From Emmonsiellopsis sp. PD_33 (Eukaryota > Ascomycota > Eurotiomycetes > Onygenales > Ajellomycetaceae): 39,736 nt of DNA. Positions 12,513-24,050 of the stretch are shown here, one piece after another. Below the pieces are notes generated by a model. The model did not search any database and was not told where the DNA came from. It was given only the letters and a program-made list of their open reading frames with translations. The DNA lies in contig JANTQF010000326.1 of assembly GCA_032988165.1 (NCBI GenBank), forward strand, positions 1 to 39,736. The letters are read 5' to 3'. Every line of letters starts with the position of its first letter. Position 1 is the first letter of the stretch. A program made the translations under genes and the position numbers.

Positions 12513-12568
12513 AAGTATAAAGTATAAAGTATGGTATGTACGTATGTATGCATGTATGTACGTATAAG
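12513..12568. repeat. GTAT/AAGT-type microsatellite
   Basis: Three AAGTATA units pass into an imperfect GTAT tetranucleotide run that includes GTACGTATGTATGCATGTATGTACG, itself close to an inverted repeat. It lies in the 3' flank of the gene ending at 12910. Confidence 0.7.
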
Positions 12569-12589
12569 GGGAATCTGAGGTCAACAGGG

Positions 12590-12611
12590 AAAAAAAAAGG
12601 GGGGGGGGAGA
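12590..12611. repeat. A-run followed by G-run
   Basis: Nine A residues and then about ten G residues form a homopolymer junction. Its exact length is prone to sequencing error. It has no coding consequence. Confidence 0.7.
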
Positions 12612-12909
12612 AAAGTAGCGGAAAACACAAGCACGGCACACACAACCTTGTTGACCAAAAGATGAAAAGTAGTGTCCAAAAGTCCAATCCAAAAAGAAGT
12701 CCCTAAATTCCAGGGACTGAATAATTAGGCAATAGAGCGTAGGTAAGGTACGTAGTCTTGCCTAGCCAAATAATACAAAAAGCACACACATCCAAGCAAA
12801 ACAGTGAACAGGGCCAGCAGAAACATGCCCCAAGAGGCAAGTAAGGAACGAAAAGAAAGAAAAATCGCAATCCAAAACGATCAATCCATGGATTACAACT
12901 CTCCTCACC

Positions 12910-15784
12910 TCACTTCTTCCCCCTTCCGCCACCCTTCTCCTTCTGTGGTGGCATCCCCTTGAGGATATCATCAAAGCTCATGGTCGGATTATGGCTCGCG
13001 GGCCGCATCGGTGGGTCGAGCGGCAACACGCTCGCTGGTAACGGCAGCGCCTCGAGACCCATATGTATCGACGCGCGATTCCCAGCTCTCATCATCCGAC
13101 CGGGGGAGTGCTCGCGCGGGATCGGGAGGGAGATTATGGGTGGCGTGTGGCTGCCTGGCGTTAGGAGGGGTGTCGGTTGGCGGTCTGAGGAGGAGCCGGT
13201 GGACGAGAGCGGGGGTGGTGGGGGGGGCCCTTGTGGGTGGGGGGGGTATTGTTCTGGGTCGCCCAGCATGACGGAGGATTCGATATCGCGCTGATCGGCC
13301 CATTCCATTGCTACCTGCCAGCAGTGGCTACGACGGTAGACACCTTCGACCCCGTTGGCGACGACGTCCGAGGGCAAACTGACGACACCGGAGCCACCAG
13401 CGACGCCGAACCAGCTGCGGTTCGTGGCTGCGTCGTCACGGCACCAGGGTGCACCACCGCGCGGGGGTACGCAAAGGAAGTATTCGACGCCCGTCGTGAA
13501 GCGGACTTCGGGGGCGTCGACTACAACCATGGGCAGTGATTGGAGGACGGCGTACATGAATAGCCATTGGCCGCAGCGGTTGTCGGCTAGTTCGTCGGTA
13601 CTCTTTCCTAGAGCTACTCGTCGTTCGAAGCGCGTGAAGTCTTCGAGGAAGGCGGTGGGTTTCATGCTGGTGTGGTTGTATGAGCCAACCAAGATCTCGT
13701 TGGCTTCGCCGGTTGTGAGTTTCTTGACGCGTTCTCTGGCTTCCTGCTTGCTATCTAGCCTCTTTCGGATGGAATGAATACTTGGGATAAGAGGCATGTC
13801 GAAGGGGACAGGTGGCTGGACGGGTGGTGTGCTTCGATCGTATTCGCTCATTACCTGTCGCAGAGCGCGCGATGTAGATTCCTGTGGGTCGGAGAGATCG
13901 CCGTCGCTGTCGCCCAGGTTCATATCAGCGGATCGGGTAGTCAATGAGGTTCTGTCAACCAGCATGTCGTATAGGTCGGTAAAGTCTTGATAGAGTTCCC
14001 TGACCACCAGCCGATTAAGGCCACTCTCCTCAAACTGGTTCTTCTTCGAGCTTGCCTTGGGAGGCCACGATCCGAAGCGGCCACGATAGTAAGAGATGAC
14101 GTTTTTTCTGTATGCGAGACAGGCGTTCTTCCAGTTCTTGAATCGAACAACCTTGGCCTCGTTGGCCATGTTGGAGTTGGCAATACCAGCAAACAGCGAA
14201 GGGAAGTCAAAGTCCTCTAGTTTGCCGCGGATAGTCCTGAGGCGTGTATCGAGATCGATAAAGGCCCGTTCTATGCGCTTCTGTGTAAGGTCGGAAATTA
14301 GGCTATACTTGGAGCTATTTAGGTGTCTAATATCGTTGAGTCTTCCAACGCCATGAATAAATCCTTCCTGGTAGAGTGGCAGAGATTTCATGCGCTCTCC
14401 CAAAATAATAGCCTCGAGGGTTTTCTCGCGGCTCTTTCGCACATCATTAATCCTCAGCTCGTCGCAATAGCTAGCAAAGCTCGAGGTTGGCGTCTCTCCA
14501 AAGCTTGATCCGTCGAGATTCGAGAATTTAAAGCGACCAAGAAGGCCGGATATTTCCATAAAAATGTCAAACACGGAAGAGCACCGGGGAGTTGCAATCA
14601 AAGACTGGCCAATCAGAAATGCAAATAGATTGCGGAACAAGACGAGCATGTCGATATCGTCATCCAATAGTAAGCAATGCTTGTCTGAAACATCGCAGTC
14701 GAGAGGCACGGGGAGGTATAGGTGTAGTTCTTGAGGCGCTTCGTCTTGTAAGAATTCAGAGTTTCTACTGGCAGAGGTTCTACTGACGGAGCTGCTCCGG
14801 TCATCGTCAATCGAGGGTGTGTGTGAATGGCCTTCCGGTGGAGCGGTTCCTGGTGAATCCGGAGTGGGGAAGTTAAGCTGTGGCAGGTCCCCAGTGGCGG
14901 TCCGTCGTCTGACCTTTGGAGTTGGATCCGTGCCGCGAGCCAGGAATGTGAGAGAGGTGGAGGAGACAAAGATGGAGGAATCGACCTTGAACGAGGGACC
15001 CCTCCCAGCGTTTGGCGGGAAAAGGTACACAAAAGTGTCGGCCTCATCGTCCCAGAGCTCGTCAACCTGAATCATAGTCAATAAATCACTCACGGTGTAT
15101 AGACGTAGATCAACAAACCTTTTCCCCGTGAGTTAGAGGATCGATGTCGTAGGGAATGTCCTCACCAGCCCCGGCAATCCAAGCCCGCAGCAGGGCCGGA
15201 GGCGGCTTCACATCCATGGAGTTGACTCTTGATTTGCCGGGCACCCAGCTTTTGGTCTTTGCTGCCCTGGCGTCGGAGGAGACTACGGACTGTATTCTTG
15301 AAACCGGGCGGGCCAGACCCGCAGCCATGTTTACTACTCCTCCACTCCAGCTCTGACGTCGATCTCTGGCAGTGTGGGAGGGATCGGAGGAATCGGCCTG
15401 CGAGGCGGCCACGGAGGGCGGAGGAAGCAGGTGGCCGTCGTCGCTGTCACGGCTGGCCATGTCGGAGGGGAGGGGGGCAGAGACGTTCCGGTTGGACAGG
15501 GGGACGCTCAGGGAATTTGTTTTGAGGTGCTGGGTAGAGGCAGCATGGCGGAGAGGAGGACCAGCGGGCGGAGAGTCGCTCTGGGGAGGGTCTGGCTGGA
15601 GCTGTGTCTGTGTCTGTGTCTGTGTCTGTGATTCCTGTGGTGGTTGTGGTTGCTCTTGCGGCTCTTCAGAGTATGGAGGGGGGTTTGGCGGGAGGGAATC
15701 GCCGTCTGCGGAGGGCTCCTTGGAAGAGCCCAACGAGAACAGCGACGACAGCCGCCGGGCCGACTTGGAGGGAACAGACAACAT
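12910..15784 (-). CDS. Conserved fungal protein of unknown function (probably DUF8004 family)
   Basis: Two exons, 15784-15119 and 15066-12910, separated by a 52-nt phase-0 intron (donor GTTTGT, acceptor TTCAG), give 940 residues. The N-terminal ~200 residues are disordered and rich in Ser, Pro and Gln, with a Gln-Thr repeat from a hexanucleotide microsatellite. A conserved block starts near L-L-R-A-W-I-A-G and crosses the intron (~200-275). A large, mostly helical central region (~340-640) with many Arg/Lys and acidic residues follows, then a Cys/Trp-containing block near the C-R-D-D motif (~745-770). The end is a Pro-rich tail with a P6 run and a basic terminus (K-G-G-G-R-G-K-K). There is no signal peptide or membrane segment, so the protein is likely cytosolic. 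The family name is recalled, not searched. A copia element lies 981 bases upstream of its ATG. Confidence 0.82.
15602..15630. repeat. Coding TGTGTC microsatellite (Gln-Thr repeat)
   Basis: Nearly five units of CTGTGT lie inside exon 1 of the 940-residue gene and encode alternating Gln-Thr on the minus strand. The unit length is a multiple of three, so length changes keep the frame. Confidence 0.85.
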
Positions 15785-16168
15785 TGTTCGACGTTACAGT
15801 GCCACTGAGGGAGCAAGGAGTCGAGCCAGACGGTGGCACATCGAGAGAGCGAGCGGTCCAGCCAGCAGAGCGGACGACAGGACGATGACGTTACAGTGGG
15901 CAGGACAGAATAAAGAGACAAAGCATGCCAGAAACAGCAAAAGTACAAGGCAGAAAACACAGCTGGGTATGATGCAACGCAGAACAGGAAAAATGAAGGA
16001 AAAGTGCCAGGAATACGAGGAGAAGAAGAGGAGAGGAGTCGAGGGGAGAAAAGAAAAGAAGCGAAACGGGGGGCGAGGCGGCTCAAAACTAGTCTCCCAG
16101 CGAATCGGGACTGGCAGGGAACACCAACTCCACCACAACGACGATGCGTGATGCCGCGATCTCTGGCC

Positions 16169-16212
<44 letters not shown>

Positions 16213-16759
16213 GGCTGTCTGTCTGTCTGGCTGTGTGTCTGTGTCTTTGTGTGTCTGTCAGCCCTCAGGTAACGAGTTATTATCCTCTTCTCCGGTCTCT
16301 CAATCTCCTCACTGCTCACTGCTCCTGTTCAGGCCCCCTTTCCGCGCCAACGAGGCTGCTGCTGGCGTGTGGACCCGTCCGATCCAGACGATGAATCAAG
16401 TATCAGGGATATATTTAGTACCAGATCACCGCCAAAGAAGACTAATGTTCACACTAATAATACTAGTCCTGGCCGGTGAACACTGGTTGAGACTCCAGCC
16501 AGTTCCGTGTCAAGGCATCAAATATTCGACATCGACACGGAGGTGCAGGCGTCGCGGTGATTGGCGTGGCAAGACGAGGACAGCGAGAACAAGTAGAGGC
16601 TCAGCTGGCTGCCATGCGTCTGAACTAGCCATGCGGTTAAATTTTCCCTCGTCGCTGGACCCCGCAGCCTCATAACGCCATCCCCCACTTCTCTCGATAC
16701 CGCTTACAGAGTAGTCTAGGTTGCTAGGCCGTCTTCGACCGAGAGAGCACGCCAGGATC
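15785..16759. other. 5' flank of the 940-residue gene, up to the retroelement
   Basis: No gene is seen. The proximal 350 bases are purine-rich on the + strand (pyrimidine-rich on the gene's strand), as is common in fungal promoters and 5' UTRs. A CTGT microsatellite follows, then about 500 bases of ordinary host sequence up to the CTAAA target site of the copia element. Confidence 0.5.
16169..16260. repeat. CTGT tetranucleotide microsatellite
   Basis: Roughly twenty CTGT units, with CTGG and GTGT interruptions toward the right end, lie about 390 bases upstream of the ATG at 15784. The tract is likely polymorphic in length between strains. Confidence 0.9.
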
Positions 16760-16764
16760 CTAAA
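16760..16764. repeat. Target-site duplication CTAAA, left copy (copia)
   Basis: CTAAA abuts the TGTTGG start of the left LTR, and the identical five bases follow the CCCACA end of the right LTR at 37749-37753. Confidence 0.88.
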
Positions 16765-16876
16765 TGTTGGCTGTACGCCTCTGGCCTCCTGATTGGGCAT
16801 AGCACACTTACATGATCACACAGTAGATAGATTCCTCACTAGTGTAGCAATACAAGAGATCTTCAACCTTCCCACA
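16765..16876 (+). repeat. Copia 5' LTR (112 bp)
   Basis: It starts TGTTGG and ends CCCACA. It is the same length as the right LTR with about 20 differences counted by eye, all transitions, many of them CA in one copy opposite TG in the other. Confidence 0.88.
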
Positions 16877-16893
16877 GGTTATAACCTGGATAG
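16877..16893 (+). promoter_or_regulatory. Putative copia primer-binding site
   Basis: GGTTATAACCTGGATAG directly follows the LTR. It resembles the GGTTATGGG-type site of Drosophila copia, which pairs with the anticodon arm of an initiator tRNA-Met fragment. RIP changes blur the match, so the tRNA assignment is inference. Confidence 0.45.
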
Positions 16894-17539
16894 TACATTT
16901 TTTATTAAAAACTACTACAATTAAGACTGGAAGGTTCACCCAACTTAAATGAAGGTTCACCCAACTTAAATATCTCATCAGATCTATAGTGTGATATTTG
17001 ATTATCCAGAATTTGCACATCTTTTGCATTTTTTATACTCATTTTATAATTTCTCATGATGTGAAAATTTTTTTAGACCACATGAATGATTTTTTGAACA
17101 TCTCACAGGCATATTATCAGTAGATTTTTTAAACTATAACTACCCCAGTAATGTATAGAATGCCTGGTAACATGCCTGATACTCTCTAACTGATGAGTAC
17201 CTCTAGTACTCATTGCATTATTTTAGCTTACTCTCTAATAAGCTATAGAGCCATCAAGTCTAACATCCAGGCTGCAAAGCCTGCATACCTAAACATGCAG
17301 ACCTCAGAGCCTATTTACCCTAATTCTATGAAGATTATGAATAATAATATAGGTTACATATAACTACTAGATAGATTGTATAGTATACCTGTAAACTCAA
17401 ACATCTTAATCACTATAATATAGAATACTCTTATAAAGATGATGACTTATCTCTTTATTTTCACTAAAGCTGTATAGATAACCTCTCTATAGCCTGCTAT
17501 CTCATATAATATTACTAGAAAGAAATTATATGAGTATCA

Positions 17540-20500
17540 GAAGGAAGTTCAACAGGCAATTAAGACTAAAAATATCATTACTTTTAATAGTATGAATTAT
17601 AAATCCTGACATACTGAGATTCTTATAGACACCAAAATTATTAGTATAATTAATATTTTATTAAGAAATTAAGATAAGAGTCTCTCTAAGTAAACTCACA
17701 AATAAGCTAAATAATCTATATGATTAAAGGCATTATATCATTAAATTCTTATAAGTCTGCAAGATAATATTCAGGCTGTATTCAGCACTCTAGAACTAAA
17801 TAATACTATAACTTTATAAGAGAAAATTAATATAGAGTATACTATTTCTCTTACAGAGGAGTACATACTTATTATTAAGAAGTTAATAACTCTTTAAGTT
17901 AAGAATATTAATTATATACTTTATTAGTAGTATTTTCACTATCTCACTACTTATCATAGAGAGCTCTCAGTCAGATTAGAGAACATTTACTATGATATAT
18001 TTCTATTAGAACTTAAAGACTTTTAGAAGCAATTTATAAAGACTCAATTTAACAAGTTCTTTTCTATAGGCTAGGGATAGATTACAAATATTAACATTAA
18101 TAACCTTATGAAGTAGTTAATAAATTATTATAATAAGAAATTAATTAACCTTCTCTTAAAGAATTCTACTGTAAATTTTACAAACATCTCATCAAATTTA
18201 AATTTAAATTCAAACACAAATATTACTGGCTCAAAGAGCTCAAAGGGGAAATACTACAATCATTATAAGATCTCTAAATATAAGAATGAGTAATGCTAGC
18301 AGTTACACTCTAAGTAACAGCTAAAATAGTTAAACTCAGATGACTTAAATAAATCAGGCAATTCAGATAAGAATAAGAGTAATAGATCTAGTAATCTTAA
18401 AAAAGATAAGAATAGTAAAGATCTTATATTACATCAACCTTCTGTAAATATTATGATGATTCAGGATGAAGTCTTTTCAGTTACATCAGATAATTCCTTA
18501 AGATCATAATATTTAGATATATATGCTAGCTTTAATATGACCAGTAAATATCATTTAATACTCAGCTATTAACTATATAAAGGCAACCTCAGTGTTGACA
18601 TTATAACAGATAATAAGGTAAAGATAGAAGAAATTAGCAATATAATTCTTAAGGTTGAGAATGATGACATTCTACTACATGACATTCACTATCTTTTAGA
18701 TTTAATAGTTAACTTACTATCATATACATAGTTGGAGGATCAGAATTATAAATTCACTCTATTTAATTTTATACTATTATATTTCATCTGCAGGGCCCTA
18801 AATAGTATTATATTCAATACTGTACAGACCAGCAAAGGTAATATATATAAGATCATGAAATAAGAGTTTGAAATCAATGTCAACTATATTAGTAGAGTAG
18901 TTAATTATATTGTGAAATTACATGAGTATAAATCTCTCAATTCAGATCAAAAAATTAGCCTCATAGCTGTAGCTACTACTATTACATCTCTAATCCTAAC
19001 ATCAGAGCTACCTTTAGTCAGTAAAATACTCATGGAATAGCATAGAGACCTTAGACACATCCATATAGACACTATTATTATAATGTCTAAAAATCCTCAT
19101 ACAGGCATTAAAATAATTAGCTTAAAATCTAAGTTTTATTATAAGAACTGCATCAAGGTCAGCATGACTTAGAATTTCTCTAAGATCTCTATATCTTAAT
19201 TAGTTTGTCTAATTAAGAAGATTCACATCAATCTTATAGAGGAAGATAAAATGTTGGATGATCTATCTGATTACCCCCTAAAGTCTTAATAGGGAATAAA
19301 ATATTACATACTCATGATGTGTAATATAATATATTATAGATAGATATATTTTCTCAAGATAAAGAATGAGGTAGTTGATACTTTTAATTACTAACTTAAA
19401 TTTATATAAAATATAAGATTTACAGCCCCTACATTCCTACATATAGATATAGACAGTGTTTTTTAGTCTAGTAAAATAATTAATCTAATAATCTAATAAG
19501 GGATCAAATAGAAACTAACTACATTATAATTACCACATCAGAATGGAGTCTCTAAGCACAGTATTTATATAGTGATAGAATATATGAGAGTAATTCTCAA
19601 CTAAAGTAGATTACCTAAGAAGTTCTGGGTAAATATTCTATACATAGTTATAGATATTATAAATAATACTTTAATATCTATAGTTCTATATAATAAGAAG
19701 TTCTGGCTGCAGACAGTAGATTTAGTTACCTCTAGCTCTCATATAATTCTAGCATGTGCCCTATTTAATATGCTACCCCAGATGAAACATTTTTACTATA
19801 TTAAGGTGCCTGCATATACTCACTTACACAGCTCACAGAAGTTAGCAGATAAACTGTCTCCTCACATAAGACTATATAAATTAATTGAATTCATTGAGAC
19901 CTTAATTTTTCAGCTCTGAGACTCTAAAGAAGATAAGATAATCTTCTCATTAGACATTAAATTCAGTGAGAATGATATAAAGGATTCTAAATATAGAATC
20001 TACTTCCTGTAGGATCTACTCAACCTCAAGGCCCTTATTAGACTGACAGACAAACCAATTCATATAGAGAATAACATAGAGGCTCTGATTGGCAGCTCAA
20101 ATAACTTATAAATATGATCTGTGAAGTCTTATGCAACCTATATCCTCTTACTTAATATAGACAGTCTATCCAAATCATTTAAAGATACTATATTAAGACT
20201 AGAAAGAGTAGGTAAGTATTGATGAAAATCAATACAGTATGAAATTACTAACTTATAACACTGAAAAATATAGTATCTTATTCCCTGATCTAACATGCTA
20301 GTCAGAGAATCAGTGGCACTAGGCTACTAAATATTCATTAAGAAAGACTGACCTCAAAATTCAAACACAGATCTGAATGAAATCTTATGAAAATCTCATT
20401 AAGTAATTTATAGTAACTAATTTAAGAAGAGTAGTAGGGAGAAAACCTACATGCCCATTATAACTAACACTGCAAATCATATATTATTTGCAGTTGCTAT

Positions 20501-21280
20501 AAAGCTTGAATGGATGTTATAGCAAGTAGATATTATACTAGCCTATCTATATAATTATCTGAGTAAGAAAATCTATATAAGATAACTTACTAGATTTAAA
20601 GATGATACTCTGAATACACTTATTTACACTGTAGGAGAAAGTCTTTATAGTCTGAATCTAGCTATGAAAATTTAATATGACTTTTTGACAGCCTATCTCA
20701 TTAAATTAGAATTCATTACAAGCTTGCATAACTTTATTCTCTAGTATCATAAGGAAATACCACATCTCTATATAATCATCTACATTGATGATTTAAATAT
20801 AGTCTCTGAGATTCTAGAGAAAGTCAATTAGTTGGTGAAAGCTCTCAGTGAGAAGTTAGAGGTTAAGAATTTATATAAGCCATAAAAATATTTAGGCATG
20901 AAAGTTGATTGCTCACCAGAGGAAATTAAGTTAACTCACTAACACTATATTAAGTAATTAGTAGAGGATTTCTATATAAATAATGCTATTACAATCTGTA
21001 TGCTCATGAAGAAAGCTTTTCACATTAATGATTTTCTTATTTCTAAGAGTAAAGTAGGTTTTATGAAGTAATATTATCAATAGAGTGTAAAATGCATTTA
21101 ATATCTCACAGTTAAAACTTAGCTTAATATTATGTGTGCAGCCTCTCTACTTGAGTAGCATAGCTTCAACTTAATTCTAAAATCATGAAAGACATTATTA
21201 CATGTCATCTGATATCTCAAAGGAACCCTGAATATAGACCTCTTTTATAGATGTCATACAGTTAAAAATAGTTTAATCTT
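17540..21280 (+). pseudogene. Copia gag-pol, left part (gag, protease, integrase, RT, start of RNase H)
   Basis: Reading through TAG/TAA/TGA as mutated Gln, Trp or Arg codons gives copia sequence in order. A gag core lies around 17580-17650; a decayed zinc knuckle at ~18250-18300 has Cys codons turned to Tyr; a protease region near 18520-18560 reads D-I-Y-A-S-F-N-M-T where D-S-G-A-S-x-H-M-T is expected. An integrase C-terminal region with Q-L-W-D-S-K lies at ~19900-19960. RT has Y-I-D-D at 20781-20792 and Y-L-G-M at ~20888-20900. The RNase H lead-in K-G-T-L-N-I-D-L-F-Y is at ~21210-21250. Boundaries are approximate. The frame is lost at the junction near 21280 and resumes at ~37045. Confidence 0.82.
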
Positions 21281-21292
21281 TAGATTTCTAAA

Positions 21293-21460
21293 TGACACCT
21301 TACTACACACATACAGACACTGCATTCCTTCCTTTCATTACCATCATAGCTAGTTAGTAAGCAGAGTAGACTGACATAAGATAGCTGTGGATCTTCCATA
21401 ATTCTAGAAGAAGCAAGCTTATTTGACATCATTTTCATAACCTCCTACATTATCATAGTA
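21293..21460 (+). repeat. 168-bp terminal direct repeat of element D, left copy (probable LTR)
   Basis: It aligns without gaps to 36871-37038, with about 27 differences by eye, all transitions. Combining copies, the ancestral ends would be TG...CA (this copy keeps TG, the right copy keeps CA). It sits at the left edge of the copia interruption, as an LTR would. Confidence 0.65.
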
Positions 21461-22298
21461 AATAGTAGTATGTCTGCAAGTTCAATAGGTTAATCAAAGA
21501 GCTACAATTCTTATCTGTAAGTTTTTACTAGGCTAACCCTCTCTTCACTAATAATAGACCACTGAGATGTCTGTGGAACTAACCATTGAAGCTATCTACT
21601 TCACCCACTAATTAACTATTTATATTACTAATAAAGGCACTTACATTTCTCTCATCAGCATGCAAGTCAAGTTAATAGCTGAGTACATCACTGCAAATAC
21701 AGATTGTCTAGAGCCTCCTCCCAAGTCAAATACTCTACTAGAAGATCAAGTTAGGATGCAGAGCTCCAGTATTATAGCTACAGAGAAGAGTTTAACTACA
21801 GGATAGCTAGAATATTCAGCAGACTGAGTAATAGATAAAGTAGCTTTTAGAAGTGACATCAGAAGATTCATAAAAGATATGAAATACCTACTAAAGAACT
21901 CAAGCTATAAAGTCTATATTAAATCTTGTACATCTCAGATGTCTACATTTAATACCACTGAATCCTCCAAAGCTCTCTCAGTCTTACCATCAACTGAAGA
22001 AACAACAATAAACAGATGATTCAAATAGGAATCATCAGCTAATATAGAAGTTGCTGAGGAAGGACCAGAAAGAACTGCATTAAAATGAGTAGTAAATATA
22101 TCATATCCACTTAGTGCCTATCTTCTAATGATTCAACAATCAAGACTGATTACTCAATTAGGTAATAGACTATCTCAACTGCTAATAGAAGACACTGAGT
22201 TATCTGCAGCTGCTATTACTAGCTCAGAGCAATTAAAATAAACTAAAATTCTCTCTATTTTTCTTCTATCTTCTTCTTTCTTTTCCAACTGCACCACT
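21461..22298 (+). other. Element D leader between left repeat and gag
   Basis: This is 838 bases of AT-rich sequence without an assignable product. De-mutated reading gives no recognised domain, and no clear tRNA-complementary primer site follows the left repeat. A pyrimidine-rich run (~22255-22290) immediately precedes the gag ATG. Confidence 0.45.
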
Positions 22299-24050
22299 AT
22301 GACTTCAGCCACAGTCAACTCAATCAGTAATAATAAAGACATCACAGAGAATCCATAATATTAATATTCTGAGTCAACTATATCATTAATAATAATAAGG
22401 TTTTTAGATCACCTACATGGCTGAATACAGCTATCTCAGTGAATCAGTTTATAAACACTATAACACATCTGCTGATCAGACCAGTCTAATATTACTCAGA
22501 ATTTAACCTCAGTATATTCTTCAAGAAGATGCTTAATCAGTTCTCCCCATTAACTGTTAAATATAATTAATAAGAACATAGACACTCTGACCTCTAACAG
22601 CTTGATTCTCCTAATCATACAGAATAGTAATGAACTCTCCACTGGGCAAATATGCATTATTATCTAAATGATTAAAGAGACTCTATGTGAGTTAGATATC
22701 AGCAACCAGAATAATAGCCCTAACTCTAATAGCTACTAGCTAACTCTGAACTCTAATGACTGCCAGTTAATACTGAATCTGAACCTGCTAGGAACCTCAG
22801 TTCACAACCCTAGTTCAGCAGTAACACAGTAGAGTTAGAATACTAATAGAAACTCTGCTGACTACACCCTATACACTGGGAATGCTTTGTGGAAGATTAC
22901 TGATATTAATATATTCTAGCCAGACTCCACAGGCATAAACAATATATAGGATAAAGATGATAAGACTTACTACTACAATATATTTAGCTTTATGGCCCAA
23001 GTACAAGTAGCAGCTCAATCTTAAAACACTATAATCATAAAATAGGACCTACTGATCTGTTTCTGTGGAGCTACTAACACCTAGTGGATCTCAGAAATCA
23101 GTAATATCACCCATTACAGCCTGTTGAATCACCTGGACAGTGCAACCCAGATATATAAGGCATTAGAAACATATTTTCACATGCCCCCAAGTAAGTCTCT
23201 AGCAAAATTTGAGAAAATGTTTTACACTGTATAGGATGCAAGGAATGAAAAGTCTGTAGCTACTTTTACTACAGAACTAATATATGCTACAAAGTATTAT
23301 AAATATTTCAATAATGAGGACATTCTTGTGCTCTACATTTAGAAGCATCTTGATTTACTCTTACATCTTATGATTGATGAACCTGACCCTGAAACTACCA
23401 TTAAGAAGTTTATTGCTCAGTTAGTAAAGAAATCAGCTAACTAGGAGGATAAATACTGACTATAGTATCATGAGTATAATAATTGCCCAAGGAATATATA
23501 ATCTTATTATGACTATTAGCTGAGAACCCAGGATGGCCCAGACAATTACCAGAAGAATAATACTTATAACTGGCAGGATAATTGCATGGATAATGGAAAT
23601 CCCAATTATGAACTACTAAGTATGCCATGCTGACCCTACAATTAGAACTGCAAGTATAAAGGAGACTATAATAATAACAACTATTAAAATAACAATTATG
23701 ATAATAATTATAATAATAATTATTGATCTCATTATAGAAACTCTGCATCCCCATGTTAGTATGATAACTGTCAGTATGAGGATCATCATAAAGAAGTGAG
23801 AGTCAACTGAGCAGATGAAATAAAAGATAAAGATGACTATAATGCTTAATATAACAATTAATATGATAGCTGCTAAGATGATGATCATGACAACAGACAT
23901 CCTAATAAAGCTGAAGAATACTTAGACTTTGATAATGACTATAATACCTATAACTATTATAATTATAATATCATCTTTACCTTGAACAACCAACTGCACA
24001 ATCATATTACTGAATACCACAAAGAGAATGATGAGTTAGCAGTCTGACAT
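22299..24050 (+). pseudogene. Element D gag remnant
   Basis: The frame opens with ATG at 22299 and is broken by many TAG/TAA/TGA codons. A gag-like segment near 23090-23430 includes alternating helical and charged residues. It is followed at ~23640-24000 by an Asn/Tyr/Asp-rich low-complexity region from AAY/TAY/GAY codons. No intact zinc knuckle is visible; scattered Cys codons near 23630-23650 may be its remains. Confidence 0.6.

Larger units (their letters stand above)
9464..12909. other. Gene-free interval of 3.4 kb
   Basis: I find no gene I can defend. The left end is the promoter and 5' UTR of the surface-protein gene (A-rich near 9480-9560); the right end is the 3' flank of the minus-strand gene ending at 12910. 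Open frames of 98-159 codons (9801-10280 -, 10992-11288 +, 11610-11939 +) have no start context, domain, splice partners or coding-like composition that I can recognise. Base composition is like the neighbouring genes, so the interval is not a RIP island. It could hold a non-coding transcript or decayed gene. Confidence 0.5.

Noticed and set aside
15508..16675. Long plus-strand open frames opposite exon 1 of the 940-residue gene and across the CTGT repeat
   Set aside because: They are driven by the microsatellite and by the antisense of a Ser/Pro/Gln-rich coding region; composition is repetitive and no domain is visible.
23437..23900. Minus-strand open frames rich in Tyr, Asn and Ile
   Set aside because: They are shadows of the AAT/TAT low-complexity part of the element D gag.
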